From NCBI GenBank assembly GCA_964588385.1, contig CAZPPG010000014.1, positions 12,480 through 76,479 of the forward strand: a stretch of DNA of 64,000 bases, written 5' to 3'. Below, one piece after another: positions 42,460 to 50,624 of this stretch. The first letter of the stretch is position 1. Each line of letters begins with the position of its first letter. The stretch comes from JAHBWV01 sp964588385. Lineage in GTDB: Bacteria; Planctomycetota; Phycisphaerae; Phycisphaerales; UBA1924. The translations under genes were made by a program, and so were the position numbers. The notes beneath the pieces were generated by a model. That model searched no databases. It was not told the DNA's origin and worked only from the letters and a program-made list of their open reading frames with translations.

Positions 42460-44481
42460 ATGGCTTTGCAACACCTCACCGAAGAACAGATCCGTGACTG
42501 GTCCCGCGAGCAGAAGGACCGGTGGTGGCTGGAGAAGGTCTACCGGGGCAACATGCCCCAGCTCACGCTCCGCTCGGCCGTCATCGGCTTCCTCCTCGGC
42601 GGCGTGCTCTCGGCCACCAACCTCTACATCGGCGCCCGCACCGGCTGGACGCTCGGCGTCGGCCTGACCAGCGTCATCCTCGCATTCGTCGCCTTCCGCC
42701 TCTTTGCCAAGATCGGCGCCCGCGACCTCACGATCCTCGAGAACAACTGCTCGCAGTCCATCGCCACCGCAGCCGGATACATGACCGGGCCGCTCGTGTC
42801 AGGATTCGCCGCGTACATGTGGGTCCAGAACGAGGTTCTGCCCTGGTGGCAGATGTTCTGGTTCAACGTCGTGCTCTCCTTCATGGGTGTGCTGGTCGCT
42901 TTCCCCATGAAGCGCAAGTTCATCAACGATGAGCAGCAGCCGTTCCCCGAGGGCCGCGCGTGCGGCGTCGTGCTCGACACCCTGTACACCTCCTCCGCCG
43001 CCGTCGGCGTCTTCAAGGCCAAGGCCCTGGGCATCTCTGCCGCGCTCGCGGGCGGCATCACGTTCATCTCGGGCGTCAACTTCATGACCTACATCCAGGA
43101 GCGACTCCTGGGCTTTGCAAAGGCGTGGCATCTGCCGCACAACCTCGACGCCTGGTACTACTGGATGGTCTCCAAGGGCTGGGCACCCATCCCCCGCCTC
43201 TCCGGCGTGGACATCCGCCAGCTCGGGCTCAGCCCGGCCCTGGATTTTGCGATGATCGGCGCCGGCGGGCTCATGGGGATCCGAGCCGCGTCAAGCATGA
43301 TGATCGGCATGCTGATCAACTTCGTCGTCATCATCCCGTGGATGATCGCGATCGACGAGATCAAGCCGCAGACCGACCTGGTTACCGGCGCGGTCAAGCT
43401 CACGGCGGACGGCGAGCCGCTCTTCGGGCGCGCCTGGGTTCTGAACTCCTGGGCCCTCTGGTGGGGCATCATCATCATGGTCGTCGCGTCGATGGTCTCA
43501 CTCTTCGCGAAGCCCAAGGTCTTCGTCGAGGCCTTCAACACGATCTTCAATCGGAAAGCCGACTCGAACCAGGGCAAGGACGTGCTCAAGGGGATTGAGC
43601 TCCCTCTCTGGATCTCATGGATCGGCATCCCGATCTTCGGCGCGATCGGCGTCTGGATGGCTCACGCATGGTTCGGCGTTGACTGGTTCCTCGGCGCGAT
43701 CTCCATTCCCCTGATCATTGTTCTCACCCTGATCGCCGCCAGTTCGACCGCCCTGACCGGCATCACGCCCACCGGCTCCCTCAGCAAGATCCCGCAGTTC
43801 ATCTTCGGCGCCGCGGCTCCCAAGCACCCGGCCACCAATCTGATGACCGCCATCATGACCACCGAGGTCACGTCCAACGCCTCGAACCTGTTGATGGACA
43901 TCAAGCCCGGCTACATGCTCGGCGGCAAGCCGCGCCACCAGGCCATCGGCCACTGCATCGGTGTCTTCTCTGGCGCACTCGCCGCGACCCCGCTCTTCTA
44001 CCTGCTCTTCCTCTCGGATCGCCAGGAGGGCCAGACGGTCCAGCAGGCCATGGCTCCCGACGGCGGCCAGTTCGCCTTCCCCGGCGCGATGCAGTGGAAG
44101 GGCGTCTCGGACCTCATCACCTCGATCTTCGGCGGCCCGACCACCAGCAGCCTTCTCACCGGCTCGATTGTCACGTCCATGATCATCGCCGCGATCGTCG
44201 GCCTCGTCTTCGAGCTCTGGCGCGTCTTCTCCAAGGGCAAGTTCCCGATCAGCCCCCTGGCCATCGGCCTGGGCGTCGTGGTGCCTCCGGAGTCGACATT
44301 CGCGATGTTCATGGGCGCGGGTTTCTTCTGGCTTATGCACCGGAAGTACCACAAGAAGCCCGAGTCCAAGGGCAACATGCTCTGGATCCAGACGCATGAG
44401 CCGATCTGTGCAGGCCTTATCGCCGGAGCTGCCCTGGTGGGCATCGCCGACATCCTCGTCAAGGTCTTCCTGCTCAAGTGA
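42460..44481 (+). CDS. OPT family oligopeptide transporter
   Basis: Integral membrane transporter of 673 residues of the oligopeptide-transporter (OPT) superfamily, which move small peptides, peptide-like compounds or metal chelates by proton or cation coupling. About 14-16 hydrophobic helices are seen. Family segments include TLRSAVIGFLLGGVLSATNLYIGARTG near the N-terminus (split here only in description), TILENNCSQSIATAAGYMTG, FPEGRACGVVLDTLY, and a C-terminal FPISPLAIGLGVVVPPESTFAMFMGAG. It diverges from the MurNAc-recycling run with a 140-bp shared upstream region, so uptake of wall-derived peptides is plausible but unproven. A bidirectional terminator follows. Confidence 0.9.
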   Translation: MALQHLTEEQIRDWSREQKDRWWLEKVYRGNMPQLTLRSAVIGFLLGGVLSATNLYIGARTGWTLGVGLTSVILAFVAFRLFAKIGARDLTILENNCSQSIATAAGYMTGPLVSGFAAYMWVQNEVLPWWQMFWFNVVLSFMGVLVAFPMKRKFINDEQQPFPEGRACGVVLDTLYTSSAAVGVFKAKALGISAALAGGITFISGVNFMTYIQERLLGFAKAWHLPHNLDAWYYWMVSKGWAPIPRLSGVDIRQLGLSPALDFAMIGAGGLMGIRAASSMMIGMLINFVVIIPWMIAIDEIKPQTDLVTGAVKLTADGEPLFGRAWVLNSWALWWGIIIMVVASMVSLFAKPKVFVEAFNTIFNRKADSNQGKDVLKGIELPLWISWIGIPIFGAIGVWMAHAWFGVDWFLGAISIPLIIVLTLIAASSTALTGITPTGSLSKIPQFIFGAAAPKHPATNLMTAIMTTEVTSNASNLLMDIKPGYMLGGKPRHQAIGHCIGVFSGALAATPLFYLLFLSDRQEGQTVQQAMAPDGGQFAFPGAMQWKGVSDLITSIFGGPTTSSLLTGSIVTSMIIAAIVGLVFELWRVFSKGKFPISPLAIGLGVVVPPESTFAMFMGAGFFWLMHRKYHKKPESKGNMLWIQTHEPICAGLIAGAALVGIADILVKVFLLK

Positions 44482-44505
44482 CGCGGCATCGTCCCGATCT
44501 TGAAG

Positions 44506-44532
44506 GCAGGCTCTCGCCCCGCGAGAGCCTGC
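44506..44532. terminator. Bidirectional intrinsic terminator between the OPT gene and guaA
   Basis: Perfect 12-bp stem GCAGGCTCTCGC (44506-44517), CCC loop, GCGAGAGCCTGC (44521-44532), followed by TTTC. It lies 24 nt after the OPT stop and 30 nt before the guaA stop, so it can serve both convergent genes. Confidence 0.8.
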
Positions 44533-44562
44533 TTTCATATGGCGTGAGATCGCGCAGACGCC

Positions 44563-46125
44563 TCACTCCCACTCGATCGTCGCGGGCGGCTTGCTCGAAA
44601 TGTCGTACACCACGCGGTTCACGCCGCGCACCTCGTTGATGATGCGGTTGGAGATCGTGGCCAGCACATCAAACGGGATCCGCGCCCAGTCCGCGGTCAT
44701 GAAGTCCTGCGTCTCCACGGCTCGGATGGCGACCACGCTGTCGTAGGTCCGCCCGTCTCCCATGACACCCACGCTCTTGACTGGCAGAAGCACCGCAAAG
44801 ACCTGGCTGGTCCGCCGATACAGTTCGTTGGCGACAATTTCCTCCAGCAGGATCTCGTCGCAGTCGCGCAGAATGTCCAGTTGCGGCTTGGTGACCTCGC
44901 CGAGCACACGCACCGCAAGCCCCGGCCCCGGGAACGGATGCCGCCAGACGATCTGGGCCGGGATCCCCAGCACCTCCCCGAGCAGTCGCACCTCGTCCTT
45001 GAACAGGTTCCGCAGCGGTTCGATCAGCTTGAACTTCATGTCCGCCGGCAGTCCGCCGACGTTGTGGTGGAGCTTGATGTTGGCTGACTGCCCGGCGTGC
45101 CCATGCCCGGACTCGATCACATCCGGATAGAGCGTCCCCTGCGCCAGATATCTCGCCGTGCCGACCGAGTCCGAGGCCTCATCAAACACCTTGATGAACC
45201 GCGCGCCGATCCGCTTGCGCTTCTCCTGCGGATCCGTCACCCCGACCAGATCCGAGAGGAATGCATCGGACGCGTCCGCGACGCGAAGGTCGATCTTGAA
45301 ATGGTCCTTGAACGTCGCCTCAACAAGCTCACGCTCGTTCTTCCGCAGCAGCCCGTTGTCAACGAACACGCACGTCAACTGCTCACCGATCGCCTCGTGC
45401 AGCAGCACGGCGGCCACCGAAGAGTCCACGCCCCCCGAGAGCCCGCAGATCACGCGATCGCTCCCGACCTGCTCGCGAATCCGCGCGATCTCCTGCTTGG
45501 CGAAGTCCGCCATCTTCCACGTCCCGGCGCACCCGCACACCTCAAAGAGGAAGTTCCGGATGATCTCACCCCCGTGGGGCGTATGGGTCACCTCTGGATG
45601 GAACTGCACGCCGAAGAACCTTCTGCCCCCCTTCAGGAGGCGGACCGCCGCCTGCGGACAGGTGGGCGTGCTTGCCAGCGTCTCGAACCCCGCCTCTCCG
45701 AGCCCCGTCACCTGGTCCCCATGCGACATCCACACGCTCGTCTTGCCGGGAATGGCCGCGAGCAGGTCCGATCTGTCGGTGACCGTCAGATTCGCGCGCC
45801 CGAACTCGCGATGCCCGGCGGGCGCAACCTTTCCGCCCATCGTCTGGCAGGCCAACTGCATGCCGTAACAGATTCCCAGCACCGGCACGCCCAGATCAAA
45901 GATTGCCGGATCGCACCTGGGCGCGCTCTGTTCATAGACGCTCGACGGACCGCCCGAGAGGATGATTCCCTTCGGATTCATGGCGCGGAGCTCCGACACT
46001 GAAATGTCCGGCCGGACCATCATGGAGAAGACGCCTGCCTCACGCACGCGCCGAGCGATTAACTGCGCCGTCTGGGATCCGAAATCGAGGACCGTCACGA
46101 GTTCGTCATGAACACGCTGCGCCAT
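44563..46125 (-). CDS. guaA: GMP synthase (glutamine-hydrolysing)
   Basis: Converts XMP to GMP with glutamine as ammonia source, the last step of guanine nucleotide synthesis. The 520-residue protein has a class I glutamine amidotransferase domain (about 1-200) with the nucleophile in GICYGMQLACQ and His-Glu partners in VQFHPEVTHT. An ATP pyrophosphatase domain carries the P-loop SGGVDSSVAAVLL. The C-terminal dimerisation domain contains HPFPGPGLAVRVLGE and ends VYDISSKPPATIEWE. AAGGAG lies before ATG 46125. No purine riboswitch-like structure is seen in the leader; a TTGACA-type promoter is at 46171-46198. Confidence 0.97.
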   Translation of the reverse strand: MAQRVHDELVTVLDFGSQTAQLIARRVREAGVFSMMVRPDISVSELRAMNPKGIILSGGPSSVYEQSAPRCDPAIFDLGVPVLGICYGMQLACQTMGGKVAPAGHREFGRANLTVTDRSDLLAAIPGKTSVWMSHGDQVTGLGEAGFETLASTPTCPQAAVRLLKGGRRFFGVQFHPEVTHTPHGGEIIRNFLFEVCGCAGTWKMADFAKQEIARIREQVGSDRVICGLSGGVDSSVAAVLLHEAIGEQLTCVFVDNGLLRKNERELVEATFKDHFKIDLRVADASDAFLSDLVGVTDPQEKRKRIGARFIKVFDEASDSVGTARYLAQGTLYPDVIESGHGHAGQSANIKLHHNVGGLPADMKFKLIEPLRNLFKDEVRLLGEVLGIPAQIVWRHPFPGPGLAVRVLGEVTKPQLDILRDCDEILLEEIVANELYRRTSQVFAVLLPVKSVGVMGDGRTYDSVVAIRAVETQDFMTADWARIPFDVLATISNRIINEVRGVNRVVYDISSKPPATIEWE

Positions 46126-46170
46126 CGGGAAGCTCCTTGACCGGTGCGACCTCAGCCGCGGGAAGGGGCA

Positions 46171-46198
46171 AGGGTAGGAACCCTCCGCCCCCTGTCAA
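46171..46198 (-). promoter_or_regulatory. guaA promoter
   Basis: On the minus strand a perfect -35 TTGACA (46198-46193), a 16-bp spacer and -10 TACCCT (46176-46171). The predicted leader of about 40 nt contains AAGGAG before the ATG, so this gene is leadered, in contrast to several neighbours. Confidence 0.6.
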
Positions 46199-46251
46199 AG
46201 CCGAGTTCTCGGACGTCAAGGCCGGCTCGCGCGAATCCCCAGGGGTCTGTG

Positions 46252-46257
46252 TACCAT
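46252..46257 (+). promoter_or_regulatory. Leaderless -10 element of the HEAT-like lipoprotein gene
   Basis: TACCAT ends 7 nt before GTG 46265 (gap CCAAAGC). ATG 46271 follows 13 nt after the hexamer. The element favours the GTG as the first codon of a leaderless mRNA. Confidence 0.45.
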
Positions 46258-46264
46258 CCAAAGC

Positions 46265-46636
46265 GTGAGAATGGTCACTTCAGCCGCGTCCGCACTCCTC
46301 GTCGCGCTCGTTTCAACGGGCGGGTGCACCAAGCCGATTCCCCGAGGGATTGACTCCTACGACCCTACCGGCCGCATTGAGGCCATGCTCGAGGTCGCCG
46401 CGACCAACGACCAGACGCAGTTCCCGCAACTGATCGCAGCGCTCGATTCGGATGACAGCGCAGTCCGGCTGACAGCGATCCGAACACTGGAACGTCTGAC
46501 AGGACAGACACTTGGGTATGATCATGCCGCGCCGGAGTCGGAGCGGCGGGCAGCGACCGATCGTTGGGTGGAATGGTACGAACAGCGGTCCAGCCCGATC
46601 GTCGGCGCGGCTGAAGCGCGTATCGAGGGTTCGTGA
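46265..46636 (+). CDS. Small HEAT-like lipoprotein
   Basis: Lipoprotein of 123 residues (121 from ATG 46271). The signal peptide ends STGGC, with Cys as the lipidation site. The mature part contains one HEAT-like helical pair, FPQLIAALDSDDSAVRLTAIRTLERLTGQTLGY, shown here as two segments: FPQLIAALDSDD and AVRLTAIRTLERLTG. The following WVEWYEQRSS is common after planctomycete HEAT modules. It begins a co-directional run with RsbW-like, STAS and MlaE-like genes, and the next in-frame GTG overlaps its stop. Function is unknown; it may be a structural envelope partner. Confidence 0.6.
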   Translation: MRMVTSAASALLVALVSTGGCTKPIPRGIDSYDPTGRIEAMLEVAATNDQTQFPQLIAALDSDDSAVRLTAIRTLERLTGQTLGYDHAAPESERRAATDRWVEWYEQRSSPIVGAAEARIEGS

Positions 46637-46671
46637 CGTTCCTGCACACACGAGCCAGCCCGGGAGCACGC

Positions 46672-47160
46672 ATGAGCGACAAGCCCCACGTCAGATTGGA
46701 AGTCCTGAGCAACCCGCTCTATCTCTGCGGAGCCCGGGAACTGGTCTCCGCCGTGGCCAAGCGGCTCTCGTTCGACGAGATGGCCTGCTGCCAGATCGCG
46801 TTGGCGGTCGACGAGGCGCTCTGCAACGTCATCCGCCACGGCTACGACAGACAGACCGATCGCCCGATCTGGTTGAGCATCTACCCCGAAGGGCCGTCGG
46901 ATCGACCCGAGATGCTCCGGATCGTCATTGAGGACGAGGCCAAGCAGGTCGAGCCGGACATCATCAAGAGCCGCGACCTGGAGGACGTTCGTCCCGGCGG
47001 ATTGGGCGTTCACATCATCAAAGAGGTGATGGACGAGGTACGATACGAGAAGCGCGGTGCGGTCGGCATGCGTCTGACCATGTCCAAGAAGGTCGCCCCG
47101 CCCGATGGCGCAGGCGCGGTTTCGTCGTCCGCGTCGTGCACGGGGTGCAATCATGGCTGA
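46672..47160 (+). CDS. RsbW/anti-sigma-type ATP-binding protein
   Basis: GHKL-fold protein of 162 residues like RsbW and SpoIIAB, serine kinases that bind a sigma factor or act on a STAS antagonist. The N-box is VDEALCNVIRHGY, and the G2 loop is RPGGLGVHIIKEVMDEVRY. The G1 box is EDEAKQVEP, lacking the usual Asp-x-Gly-x-Gly glycines, as in some partner-switch relatives. ATG 46672 has GGGAG 5-6 nt upstream; a GTG at 46633 overlapping the previous stop is an alternative. Its start and the adjacent STAS gene define a classic partner-switch pair. No RsbU-type phosphatase or target sigma gene is adjacent. Confidence 0.8.
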   Translation: MSDKPHVRLEVLSNPLYLCGARELVSAVAKRLSFDEMACCQIALAVDEALCNVIRHGYDRQTDRPIWLSIYPEGPSDRPEMLRIVIEDEAKQVEPDIIKSRDLEDVRPGGLGVHIIKEVMDEVRYEKRGAVGMRLTMSKKVAPPDGAGAVSSSASCTGCNHG

Positions 47161-47500
47161 GATGTCCGCGATCGACATTCAGATTGACAAGCGGGACACG
47201 GCCGTTGTCGTCTCGCCCAAGGGCGATCTGGATATGAGCCGCTCTCCCGCGTTGCGAAACTCCCTGCGCGTTGTGCAGGGCGACAAACCCAAGACGCTCG
47301 TCGTGAATCTCGCCTCGGTGGAGTACATGGACTCGTCGGGCCTGGCCACGCTGGTCGAGGCGATGAAGAACGCCAAGTCCAACAGCACGAAGCTCGTCCT
47401 GTGCGCCATGAACCAGAAGGTGAAGGCGCTGTTCGAGATCGCCCGACTTCACCACTATTTCAACATCGTCCCCTCGCTTGATGACGCCCTGGGCTCCTGA
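47153..47500 (+). CDS. STAS-domain anti-sigma factor antagonist
   Basis: Single STAS domain of 115 residues, the RsbV/SpoIIAA type. The conserved phospho-acceptor region is VEYMDSSGLATLVEAM, with Ser 61/62 as the likely phosphorylated residues. VVSPKGDLDMSRSPALRNSL and KVKALFEIARLHHYFNI complete the fold. ATG 47153 overlaps the RsbW-like stop by 8 bp, so the two are co-translated. The MlaE gene begins 37 nt downstream. STAS proteins also bind MlaE-type permease complexes (MlaB), so this protein could serve either role. Because its DSSG site is intact and it follows an RsbW-like gene, partner switching is preferred. Confidence 0.85.
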   Translation: MAEMSAIDIQIDKRDTAVVVSPKGDLDMSRSPALRNSLRVVQGDKPKTLVVNLASVEYMDSSGLATLVEAMKNAKSNSTKLVLCAMNQKVKALFEIARLHHYFNIVPSLDDALGS

Positions 47501-47537
47501 TTGACCCCCCGGCGCGCCGCCGCGGCCAAACGCACGC

Positions 47538-48398
47538 ATGACCCCTCCCGACACGGACTCGTCGACCCACGCTTCTCCCCGCATGCTCGGGGCCCTGTAC
47601 AGCACGCTCAACATTGTCGGCGACCGCATGCTGAGCGTGCTCGGACACGTCGGCGACCTGCTGCTGCTCTTCGCCGGCGCACTCCACTGGTTCAGCCGAG
47701 GGTTCGTTGATCGCAAGGCACGGCGCGGCAGCTCAGCCCTGATCATCCAGATCGTGCGCGTGGGCGTCCGTTCGATTTTCATCGTGAGCCTGGTCTCCGG
47801 CTGCGTGGGCCTCATCCTCGCGCTGCAGCTTGCCCCGCCGCTCGACGGCTTCGGACAGCGTGACCTCGTCGCGAACATCGTCGGCGTCGCCGTTCTGCGG
47901 GAACTCGGGCCGCTGATCGGGGCGATCGTGCTCACAGGGTTTGCGGGAGCGTCCATCGCCGCCGAGATCGGCACGATGGTTGTCAGCGAAGAAGTTGAGG
48001 CCCTCGAGGCCCACGCGCTCAACCCGATCCGCTTTCTCGTCGTCCCACGCGTCTTTGCCACCATCGTCAGCATGAGCGCACTGGGCGTGATCGCCAGCCT
48101 CGTCTCCATCCTCGCCGCGATGGCAGTGTCCGTAATTGTCCTTGACATCCCCGTCAGCACCTACATCGACAACACGCTCAACCAGGCCAAGCTCGTTGAC
48201 TTTGTCACGGGCACCATGAAGGCCACGGTCTTCGGCGCTCTCATCGGCGTCATCGCGTGCGGCAACGGTCTCAAGGTCACGGGCGGAGCCGCCGGCGTCG
48301 GCAACGCGACCACCGGCACGGTGGTGCAATCAGTCGTAGCTATCGTCGTCGCCGACCTGGTCTTCACGGCAATCTTCTACGCACTCAAGCTGGTCTGA
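47538..48398 (+). CDS. MlaE family lipid-transport permease
   Basis: Inner-membrane permease of 286 residues of the MlaE/MlaD/MlaF ABC lipid-transport family. Five to six hydrophobic segments occur, with family motifs FIVSLVSGCVGLILALQ, VLRELGPLIGAIVLTGFAGASIAAEIG (given here in part), EVEALEAHALNPIRFLVVPRV and CGNGLKVTGGAAGVGNATT. There is no MlaF ATPase or MlaD gene in the window, so the system is split or this permease is encoded apart from its ATPase. It follows RsbW-like and STAS genes on the same strand. It converges on UbiA with 28 bp between them and no clear terminator. Confidence 0.85.
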   Translation: MTPPDTDSSTHASPRMLGALYSTLNIVGDRMLSVLGHVGDLLLLFAGALHWFSRGFVDRKARRGSSALIIQIVRVGVRSIFIVSLVSGCVGLILALQLAPPLDGFGQRDLVANIVGVAVLRELGPLIGAIVLTGFAGASIAAEIGTMVVSEEVEALEAHALNPIRFLVVPRVFATIVSMSALGVIASLVSILAAMAVSVIVLDIPVSTYIDNTLNQAKLVDFVTGTMKATVFGALIGVIACGNGLKVTGGAAGVGNATTGTVVQSVVAIVVADLVFTAIFYALKLV

Positions 48399-48426
48399 AC
48401 GAACGCTCCTGCAACGGGCCCGCCAC

Positions 48427-49413
48427 TCACCTTCGATAGCCGATCGGCTGCTCCGCGAGTCCATAGAGCTCTCTGAGAACCGTCATCCCGACGAGGCTCA
48501 GGCCCGCGACGCCGACGAGCAGCCACGCCGAGCCGCTCGCGTGTGATCCGCCATCTCCGAACAGCCACGCCGCGCCGTACAGAGGGAGCCAGAGCGTGCC
48601 GTATCGCACCACCCGTTCCGCCTGGCGCGCGGGCACACCGGGACGCCGGAGCCGGGACCACAGGAAGAGCCCAAAGGCGATCGCGACCGGCGCCTCCCAC
48701 GCAAGAGATCCCGCCTCCACCCATCCCGGCCAGATCTCCCCGCCGTTCCGGCGCGAACTCCACCATCCGAGAACCAGCGTCCAGAACACCCATCCGGCTG
48801 CGACGGCGATTCCCGCGCGCCGGGAGAGCGTCGGGACCTTCCGCCCCACGACGTGAGCCACAACAGCGACGATCAACGCGTGCGTCATCACCACCCACAC
48901 CGGCCAGAGAAACCTCAGGCCGACATTCGGGACCAGCATGTGACCCGCGTACACGAGCCCGAGCACCACAAGCCCGACGCCCGGAATGAACCGGGCCGCG
49001 AGCGTGTACACCAGGACCGCGATCGACAGCAGCAGCGTCAGCACCACCGCCGCCGTCCCGAAGACCGTGGAGCCCAGAAGTGCGGCGACCAGCGCGCACG
49101 CCACGATCGCGATGCCGATCGCCGGCGTGACCCGTCCCGCCGCCATCGGTCGTTCGGGCTTCAGCAATCGGTCGCGGCGAAGATCGACCAGGTCGTTGAG
49201 GGCGGCGCCGAACGCGTAAAGCCCGACCGCCGCCGCCGCGCCGCCGAGAAGCAGCAGCCACAGCGGCTCCTGTCTCACCGTCATGCTCCCTGTCTCTTCC
49301 CCATTGACCCGCGACCAGAGCACCACGAACCAGACATTTCCGATCGCGGCGAATCCGGACGTGATCCGGGTCAGGCGAAGGACGGGAGAAACCGATGAGA
49401 GCAGCGTTCGCAC
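48427..49413 (-). CDS. UbiA family prenyltransferase
   Basis: Integral membrane prenyltransferase-like protein of 328 residues with about eight to nine hydrophobic helices. The first Asp-rich motif is NDLVDLRRDRLLKPERP (N-D-x-x-D), which binds Mg-prenyl diphosphate. I do not see a clean second DxxxD motif, so catalysis is uncertain. The start is set by a leaderless arrangement: TACCAT ends 6 nt before GTG 49413. The longer frame to ATG 49491 would begin at the divergent ribH start. No quinone, heme or chlorophyll gene is adjacent, so the acceptor is unknown. Confidence 0.72.
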   Translation of the reverse strand: MRTLLSSVSPVLRLTRITSGFAAIGNVWFVVLWSRVNGEETGSMTVRQEPLWLLLLGGAAAAVGLYAFGAALNDLVDLRRDRLLKPERPMAAGRVTPAIGIAIVACALVAALLGSTVFGTAAVVLTLLLSIAVLVYTLAARFIPGVGLVVLGLVYAGHMLVPNVGLRFLWPVWVVMTHALIVAVVAHVVGRKVPTLSRRAGIAVAAGWVFWTLVLGWWSSRRNGGEIWPGWVEAGSLAWEAPVAIAFGLFLWSRLRRPGVPARQAERVVRYGTLWLPLYGAAWLFGDGGSHASGSAWLLVGVAGLSLVGMTVLRELYGLAEQPIGYRR

Positions 49414-49419
49414 GCTCCC

Positions 49420-49425
49420 ATGGTA
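49420..49425 (-). promoter_or_regulatory. Leaderless -10 element of the UbiA gene
   Basis: TACCAT on the minus strand ends 6 nt before GTG 49413 with gap GGGAGC. The gap contains GGGAG, but it would lie at the very 5' end of the transcript and too close to the codon to act as a normal ribosome site. Confidence 0.45.
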
Positions 49426-49476
49426 CTTTCCTCGTGCCTCCCGGGAGCGTCGGATGATCCCTGCTGGCCGATGCTC

Positions 49477-49482
49477 TACGAT
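49477..49482 (+). promoter_or_regulatory. Leaderless -10 element of ribH
   Basis: TACGAT ends 7 nt before ATG 49490 (gap CGGCCTC), with no ribosome site. Divergent from the UbiA element 57 bp away. Confidence 0.45.
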
Positions 49483-49489
49483 CGGCCTC

Positions 49490-50017
49490 ATGGTTCCAGC
49501 AGCACCCGAACAACCCAGGCACCGGATCGCGGTGGTGGTCAGCCGCTACAACGCGACGGTGACCGACCGCCTGCTCGAAGGGGCTCTCGCGGAGGCCAAG
49601 CGTCGGAGCGGCTGGGTCGTGGACGTCTGGCACGCTCCCGGCTCTTTCGAACTGCCGGTCCTGGCCGATCGAGCCCTCGCGACCCAGCGATACGACGGCG
49701 CTGTGACCCTGGGGTGCATCATCCGGGGTGAGACGACCCACGATCAGCACATCGCCTCCGCCGTCGCCCAGGGAATCGTGGACCTCTCGCTCAAGCACGG
49801 ACGCCCGGTCACGCTGGGCGTCCTCACCGTCAACACGGCCGAGCAGGCCTCCGAACGCGCCGGCGGCAAGCACGGGAACAAGGGGGCGGACGCGATGGGC
49901 GCCCTGCTCGACGTCCTGACCGTCCTCGCTCAGGCCGGGCCGGCCGCCGCCAATCCATCACCGCAGACCTTTGCGATCTCATCCACCATCAACGACAAAG
50001 CATCCGGGTCTGTCTGA
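49490..50017 (+). CDS. ribH: 6,7-dimethyl-8-ribityllumazine synthase
   Basis: Condenses 5-amino-6-ribitylaminouracil with 3,4-dihydroxy-2-butanone-4-phosphate, the penultimate step of riboflavin synthesis. The 175-residue protein shows VVSRYNATVTDRLLEGA, HAPGSFELPVLADRAL, GAVTLGCIIRGETTHDQHIA and LGVLTVNTAEQASERAGG, the standard substrate and phosphate sites. The catalytic His is in TTHDQH. The C-terminal tail (AGPAAANPSPQTFAI) is an extension. ATG 49490 follows a -10-like TACGAT by 7 nt. It precedes nusB and ftsY, and ribH-nusB linkage is common in bacteria. Confidence 0.95.
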   Translation: MVPAAPEQPRHRIAVVVSRYNATVTDRLLEGALAEAKRRSGWVVDVWHAPGSFELPVLADRALATQRYDGAVTLGCIIRGETTHDQHIASAVAQGIVDLSLKHGRPVTLGVLTVNTAEQASERAGGKHGNKGADAMGALLDVLTVLAQAGPAAANPSPQTFAISSTINDKASGSV

Positions 50018-50033
50018 GCCCCAAGGAGTCTGA

Positions 50034-50624
50034 GTGAGCGTCAAGCGGGATCTGCGGCAGATGGCGATGGAAGACGTTCTCGTGCTTGGCGAGGCCGATG
50101 GCGCGGTGGCACAGCAGAGCACCGCGGAGGATGCCCTCGCCGCTCTGGCTCCTGCCGAACGCGAGCGCGTCCTGACGATCGCCGCCCGGCGCCTTGCCTT
50201 TCAGGTCCTTTTCGAGCTCGACTCCCGCCGCGATGCGGACGCCACCGACGCCGCGGCCATCCTCTCTCGCGCTCGCGGCATCACCCCCGAGCAGGTTCAG
50301 TCGCTTGTCGTTCTTGTTGCTGGCGCATATTCCGCCCGCAAGGAAGCCGACGCCGCGTACCAGCAGATTGCGCCGGAGTGGCCCTCCCACCGAATGGCTC
50401 CCGTCGATCGGGCGATCCTTCGGCTGGCATACTTTGAGATGACGGGCACCGACACGCACCCCAGGATCGTGATCAATGAGGCCGTTGAACTGGCCAAGTG
50501 GTTCAGTTCCGAGAAGGCGCCCGCTTTCGTCAACGGCCTTCTCGATCGTTTGATGAAGGGGTTGGGTGTTGGCGACACAAAGAAGGCTCCGCCCCCTGAT
50601 TCGGGAGCGGATCTCGAGCCATGA
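50034..50624 (+). CDS. nusB: Transcription antitermination factor NusB
   Basis: RNA-binding antitermination factor for rRNA transcription, acting with NusE/S10. The 196-residue protein has the helical NusB core from about residue 55 (ARRLAFQVLFELDSR), with MAPVDRAILRLAYFEM, INEAVELAKWFSSEKAPAFVNGLLDRL as the usual end of the fold. About 45 N-terminal residues precede the core, longer than typical NusB, and a Gly/Pro/Asp tail follows. The start is GTG 50034 with AAGGAG upstream, 16 nt after ribH. Its stop overlaps ftsY by 4 bp. Confidence 0.93.
   Translation: MSVKRDLRQMAMEDVLVLGEADGAVAQQSTAEDALAALAPAERERVLTIAARRLAFQVLFELDSRRDADATDAAAILSRARGITPEQVQSLVVLVAGAYSARKEADAAYQQIAPEWPSHRMAPVDRAILRLAYFEMTGTDTHPRIVINEAVELAKWFSSEKAPAFVNGLLDRLMKGLGVGDTKKAPPPDSGADLEP

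Noticed and set aside
46126..46264. Possible guanine riboswitch in the guaA leader
   Set aside because: The leader is only about 40 nt from the predicted promoter and shows no purine-riboswitch core.
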